Below are positions 9,873 to 13,191 of a stretch of 13,191 bases of DNA, piece after piece. This DNA is from Saccoglossus kowalevskii (Eukaryota; Hemichordata; Enteropneusta; Harrimaniidae), in assembly GCF_000003605.2 (NCBI RefSeq), contig NW_003140814.1:432778-445968 (forward strand), given 5' to 3'. The position numbers were made by a program, and so were the translations under genes. Under the pieces are notes generated by a model. The model worked only from the letters and a program-made list of their open reading frames with translations. It did no database searches and was not told where the DNA came from. How positions within the stretch are numbered: position 1 is the stretch's first letter; each line of letters starts with the position of its first letter.

Positions 9873-9874
9873 TA

Positions 9875-10650
9875 CTTCACTAATCAAAACTTTAATAATG
9901 TGATTAATTATGCGTATGTAAAGATTAAATTCTAACGAACAAATACATTATTCTTTATTATGACATCAGTATTGTTAAAGATCTTGCGCTGATCAAGTTT
10001 CAAGCCGAATTCCGAAAATCTGAATCGATATGTACCGGTACATGCTTATAATTTATTTAACAAAAAGGAAGTAAAATAGAGAGCTGGAAAATACCTAATG
10101 GATATATACTGCTGGAAGCCAAATCATCATGTTTGCGTGGTTGCTCATGCTTGAATTATCCCACCATATTGGTTTTATTTAAAGCATTTCCTCTCAACAT
10201 CTTCTCTTGTCACGGTTGCAACGAGGGAAAAAACAAAAACAAAAGTTATTTTTGAAATATTTCTTTTCTGTTACAATATATAGCACTCTTTATTCATTGT
10301 TAGCCCAAATTTGCTGTACACTCAGCATTTGGTGTGTTCAGTTTATTTTTGAAAACCTAGTTGTTGGTAAAGATTCCACTTGACCTTTCCATACCCAGAC
10401 AATTAAAGTGTTAGAATTACAACGACTCTTCACAATACAAGCCCTCATGATTAATGTGATATTTTTCCTAAAATGTTCATTTATTTCAAAATAAATGAAG
10501 AACTATATACAATACATACATCAAATTATAGACAGGGAAAATTATACTGCAGTGTACATTAAATACAATTTTTAGTTTGTCTTTTTAGCTTTGCTGTTGT
10601 CGAGCAGAGCTTATCATATGAGTGATTGTTTGTCATCGATCGTGTCAACT
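9875..10650. other. AT-rich noncoding stretch
   Basis: No gene seen. It holds a 14-base palindrome at 10030-10043 (ATGTACCGGTACAT) and a near-perfect hairpin at 10476-10499 (TTCATTTATT and AATAAATGAA around TCAA). Confidence 0.55.
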
Positions 10651-10654
10651 TTTT

Positions 10655-10950
10655 ATTTGTTCGACTTCTTCTTGAAAACTACAAGCCTGAATGCTTTGAT
10701 ACTTGGTGTATATGTACCTTGGGTAGACCTCTCTCAGATTTGTTCATTTCATGATGATATCTTCAATTCTCTAATTTTGATGAATATTTTTGTCATTTTT
10801 AGTAAAAAGTGATATTTTTGACCTCTTGTTGAAAACAGCAAGTCTGATTGCTTTGATATTACATATATAGGTACCGGTACCTCAGATAGACCTCTCTCAA
10901 ATTTGTTCATTTTATATTGATACCGTTATCTTCAGTTCTTTAATTGAACT
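10655..10950. repeat. divergent direct duplication, 157-163-base spacing
   Basis: The block at about 10660-10785 (CTTGAAAACTACAAGCCTGA, ATGCTTTGATA, TAGACCTCTCTCAGATTTGT) recurs at about 10817-10948 (GTTGAAAACAGCAAGTCTGA, TTGCTTTGATA, TAGACCTCTCTCAAATTTGT). The spacing is 157 at the left and 163 further right, because copy 2 carries extra bases making the palindrome AGGTACCGGTACCT (10869-10882). The open frame at 10591-10812 lies in this repeat and is not called a gene. Confidence 0.75.
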
Positions 10951-11592
10951 GTGCATTGCTAACAGTGGAGCTATCGCAGCTGAGAGGCTGCGTGTTTTAA
11001 TTTGAGATGTGCTTCTGATAGAACAGAGTCTAGTATGGTATTTGTTTCCCAACAATATAATATAATCACTACTGGGTGATGAATTATACTCCTATAGGTC
11101 ACTAAGAATAAATACGAGAATAAATTATTATCAATAATAAGAAAGATCTGATAGTCTTTAAACTGGTGACATTTAACTCATTTCTCATTTGTGTGTGGCA
11201 CATGTACAGTTGAAATCATGTATACCAATCAGAATGCAGCACTGGTACGTCAACCAATCAGAATGCAGTGCTGGCAACTGATCTACATCATTGTATGACC
11301 ATTTATGCAAACCATCAAGAGTGATCTGTTTGTTAGAATGATTATTTTCTCTGTGTATATTAAATCTTCACCAGATGAGACCTATCTGTGCTTTATTTTT
11401 TCTTATAGGCATGTGGCTGAAGGGGAAGTTTATCATTCTTATCTCATAGTATAAGATCCAGGCTGAGTCAGCCTAATCTCAGTCTAAGCTTTTGTAACTA
11501 TTTTGTTTTTCCATTTGATCTGAATCCGCATTTGTAATCCCCCTGCGTAAACACATATGCGTACTTAATTAAAATGAAATAGCACGTAAACA
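10951..11592. other. noncoding stretch with CCAAT pair and small hairpin
   Basis: No gene seen. A hairpin CGCAGC/GCTGCG lies at 10975-10980 and 10987-10992. The rest is AT-rich apart from the CCAAT repeat listed separately. Confidence 0.5.
11224..11274. repeat. two CCAAT-bearing 22-mers, 29-base spacing
   Basis: ACCAATCAGAATGCAG is followed by CACTGG at 11224-11245 and by TGCTGG at 11253-11274. 20 of 22 bases agree. Each has a CCAAT box. CAGCACTG and CAGTGCTG are also inverted copies of each other. Confidence 0.8.
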
Positions 11593-11860
11593 ATGACGAA
11601 GAAAATAAATTCACTACCGACAAATGTTGAAGAAACCATTTCCAAGATGCCAATCACATATTTTATTGACATTTCAAGAGGGTTCTCGACTAGAGTCTGT
11701 CTCACAGTCGCCCCTTCCCTCAGGCATTATAATTGCTTGTCCCGCAAGGTGAATGTTGATGGATGCACCCCACGTAGAGGACATTATATGTTATCCAAGC
11801 GGAGCCAACACAAAGTTTGGTAGCAACTCCCAATTTGCAAATCAAGTTTGAATAACAAAT
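11593..11860. other. moderately GC-rich segment, no gene assigned
   Basis: A plus-strand frame with an ATG at 11593 stays open for 76 codons to a TAG at 11821-11823. The translation is unrecognised and ends RGHYMLSKRSQHKVW. Within it lies a strong acceptor-like CCCCTTCCCTCAG (AG at 11722-11723) and a strong donor-like CAAG|GTGAAT (GT at 11749-11750), bracketing 25 bases. These two readings compete and neither is proven. It may be a decayed element. Confidence 0.3.
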
Positions 11861-11954
11861 TGGTGAATTATGCACTAAAAATTATATTAAACTATACCTT
11901 AATCATGAAAGAATAGAAGAATTAACCCAGTTAGCAAAATTTTATGTGATTCTG

Positions 11955-12138
11955 TGAACCATTCCCACCTCTGTGGCTATGCCATATGCGAGTTACTATC
12001 AGAATCCTAGACAATTCTCATTCCTCTGTGGCAATGTCATATGAAAGTTACTATCAGAATCACATACCATTCCCACCTCTGATGTCATATACAAGTTACT
12101 AGACACTCAGAATCCTAGACAATTTTCATTTTGTGGTG
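11955..12138. repeat. minisatellite, left block
   Basis: About three units related to the array at the window end. The GYCATATG anchor occurs at 11981, 12036 and 12084, giving spacings of 55 and 48; the last lacks a GTGGC-like piece. Each unit has CATTCCCACCTCTG, a CATAT word, AGTTACTATCAGAATC or AGTTACT. The last unit breaks off in TTTTGTGGTGG at about 12138. Confidence 0.8.
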
Positions 12139-12845
12139 GGTAAGTTTATATCGCAAAACTAGGTGTTGAGGTGTTCTTTTCGTCACATAAAACGAACTGA
12201 CTAAACATGCGGAATTGTTATTGAATCGGACATTGATAGTGTTGTGTTTTCTTGAGTTGAACAGACGTGAGATATAATTCAAACTTGTTTATTTGTACTC
12301 AACATGAACATCAATACGTTGTACAGCAAATACTTCTTGATATAAAATATGGATTGTTAAATAATAGTTTTATGAGTTGACATCGTAGAGAGCATAGAAA
12401 AGTGGTGTGCGTAACGAGCATCAGGTTGCGAAGCTACCGTATGAGGAATTACAGCGACGGCCTGAATTCGGCTTCTCACGACAGCGCTTTGCCTGGTTAA
12501 TGTAACGTTGGAGCGACATTTGTCTTGGTAATAAAACAACGCTAATGATTTGTGCATACAAACGAAACGTAACACTGTCATTCCATATTAGAAATGACAT
12601 GCGACTAGCACGAGACAGAACTTTGGAGGGAAATTTGGCGGTAAGCAGACAAAGTATCATAAGAACGCAACGGGAAACAATGTAGCGAACGTTTGGATAT
12701 AGCGTCACGGTTGCTACAGAAACCGATCTAGTCTCTCAGGGCTCAACTCGTGGTTATCAAAACAATGTCTGAAATTACAAACTAACTTAGAACACATCAT
12801 AAAGAAAGTAAAATTTTCATGTTAGATAACTGCGCGCGACACATT
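12139..12845. other. CpG-rich unique block splitting the minisatellite
   Basis: About 700 bases unlike the rest of the window. I count about 24 CpGs in 12361-12720, against one in 8761-9060. No inverted terminal repeat was seen; a GTGG word occurs at both edges. Minus-strand frames are open over 12421-12708 and 12357-12581. An imperfect RFX X-box-like motif, GTTGCTACAGAAAC, lies at 12710-12723. Candidates are a first exon or promoter, or a young insertion. Confidence 0.5.
12421..12708 (-). CDS. open frame in CpG-rich block, unrecognised
   Basis: The minus-strand frame is open from an upstream TGA (about 12743) to a TGA just past 12421, roughly 100 codons. That is long for this sequence, though the block is richer in GC than its surroundings, which lowers stop frequency. 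There is no convincing ATG at the start: the usual first codon at 12708 is GTG, and internal ATGs occur. A hydrophobic stretch, YIVSRCVLMILCLLTAKF, lies near the start, followed by a basic tail with QRYINQAKRCREKP. I do not recognise the protein. A second minus frame (12357-12581, ATG start) overlaps it, so at most one is real. It may be part of an exon, or no gene at all. Confidence 0.15.
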   Translation of the reverse strand: MTLYPNVRYIVSRCVLMILCLLTAKFPSKVLSRASRMSFLIWNDSVTFRLYAQIISVVLLPRQMSLQRYINQAKRCREKPNSGRRCNSSYGSFAT

Positions 12846-12849
12846 TCTC

Positions 12850-13191
12850 GTGGCCATCAGAATCGCAAATCATTTCCAACTCTGGCACTGCCATATGCGA
12901 GTTACTATCAGTCTCCTTATTGGACAATTCCCACGTGTGTGGCGATATTGTATAAAAGTCACTTTCAGAATCTTAGACAATTCTTACCTGCAGGGTTATG
13001 CCATATGTGAGTTACTATCAGAATTGCAAACCATTCTGACTTTTGTGGCGATGCCATATGCTAATTACTATCAGAATTGCAAAACATTCCCACCCTTGTG
13101 GCGATGCCATATGCTAATTACTATCAGAATTGCAAACCATTCCCACCTTTGTGGTGATGCCATATGCTAATTACTATCAGAATCACAAACT
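12850..13191. repeat. 53-base minisatellite array, right block (runs off the end)
   Basis: The unit reads GATGCCATATGCTAATTAC, TATCAGAATTGCAAACC, ATTCCCACCTTTGTGGC. The GCCATATG anchor (or its variant) occurs at 12890, 12947, 13000, 13053, 13106 and 13159. Spacings are 57, 53, 53, 53 and 53. The last three units are nearly identical while the left ones have drifted. Because 53 is not a multiple of 3, the open frame spanning 12850-13170 cycles through frames and is a repeat artefact. Confidence 0.95.

Noticed and set aside
10591-10812. 73-codon plus-strand open frame
   Set aside because: Lies in a divergent direct duplication; the second copy does not keep the frame, so it is repeat sequence.
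12850-13170. 106-codon plus-strand open frame
   Set aside because: It lies wholly in the 53-base minisatellite, starts at GTG, and shifts frame relative to each unit.

Overview
The window looks like animal nuclear DNA, probably from a marine invertebrate. It is AT-rich and gene-poor, most of it is CpG-poor, and it is full of decayed repeats. I see no bacterial operons, ribosome binding sites or long coding frames. The closest species is a guess: a mollusc or hemichordate would fit the TACCGGTA-rich, AT-rich style. No gene in the window can be named with confidence.

Layout. 1-1500 is featureless AT-rich sequence. 1534-2031 holds the best gene candidate, the 3' end of a minus-strand gene: two CpG-rich open exons joined by a GT-AG intron of 204 bases, a stop codon, then an AATAAA signal. 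2032-4769 is intron or intergenic DNA with a (GT)11 run and a possible plus-strand poly(A) signal near 4115. 4770-4981 is a small TA-flanked inverted-repeat element (MITE-like). 4984-6400 has small hairpins, a 152-base divergent direct repeat with a double POU octamer, a tRNA-like SINE head at 6235-6300, and an 18-base palindrome containing a CArG box. 6400-7640 is quiet. 7640-8760 is a cluster of old direct repeats inside which one 337-base block is duplicated perfectly in tandem. 9512-9872 is a second TA-flanked inverted-repeat element with the same terminal bases as the first. 10655-10950 is a divergent direct duplication. 11224-11274 has two CCAAT-bearing 22-mers. From 11950 to the end, a minisatellite of about 53 bases is split by about 700 bases of CpG-rich unique DNA with an open minus-strand frame.

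How it works together. The window reads as one long intron or intergenic stretch with one gene tail and perhaps a first exon or promoter in the CpG-rich block at 12140-12845. Most of the remaining structure comes from transposable-element decay and tandem duplication. Several recurring words (ATTTGCAT, TACCGGTA, CATATG+TAATTA) are spread by these repeats rather than by single-site regulation. I found no convincing undescribed molecular system; the most checkable novelties are the recent 337-base duplication, the split minisatellite and its CpG-rich insert, and the unassigned minus-strand gene tail.
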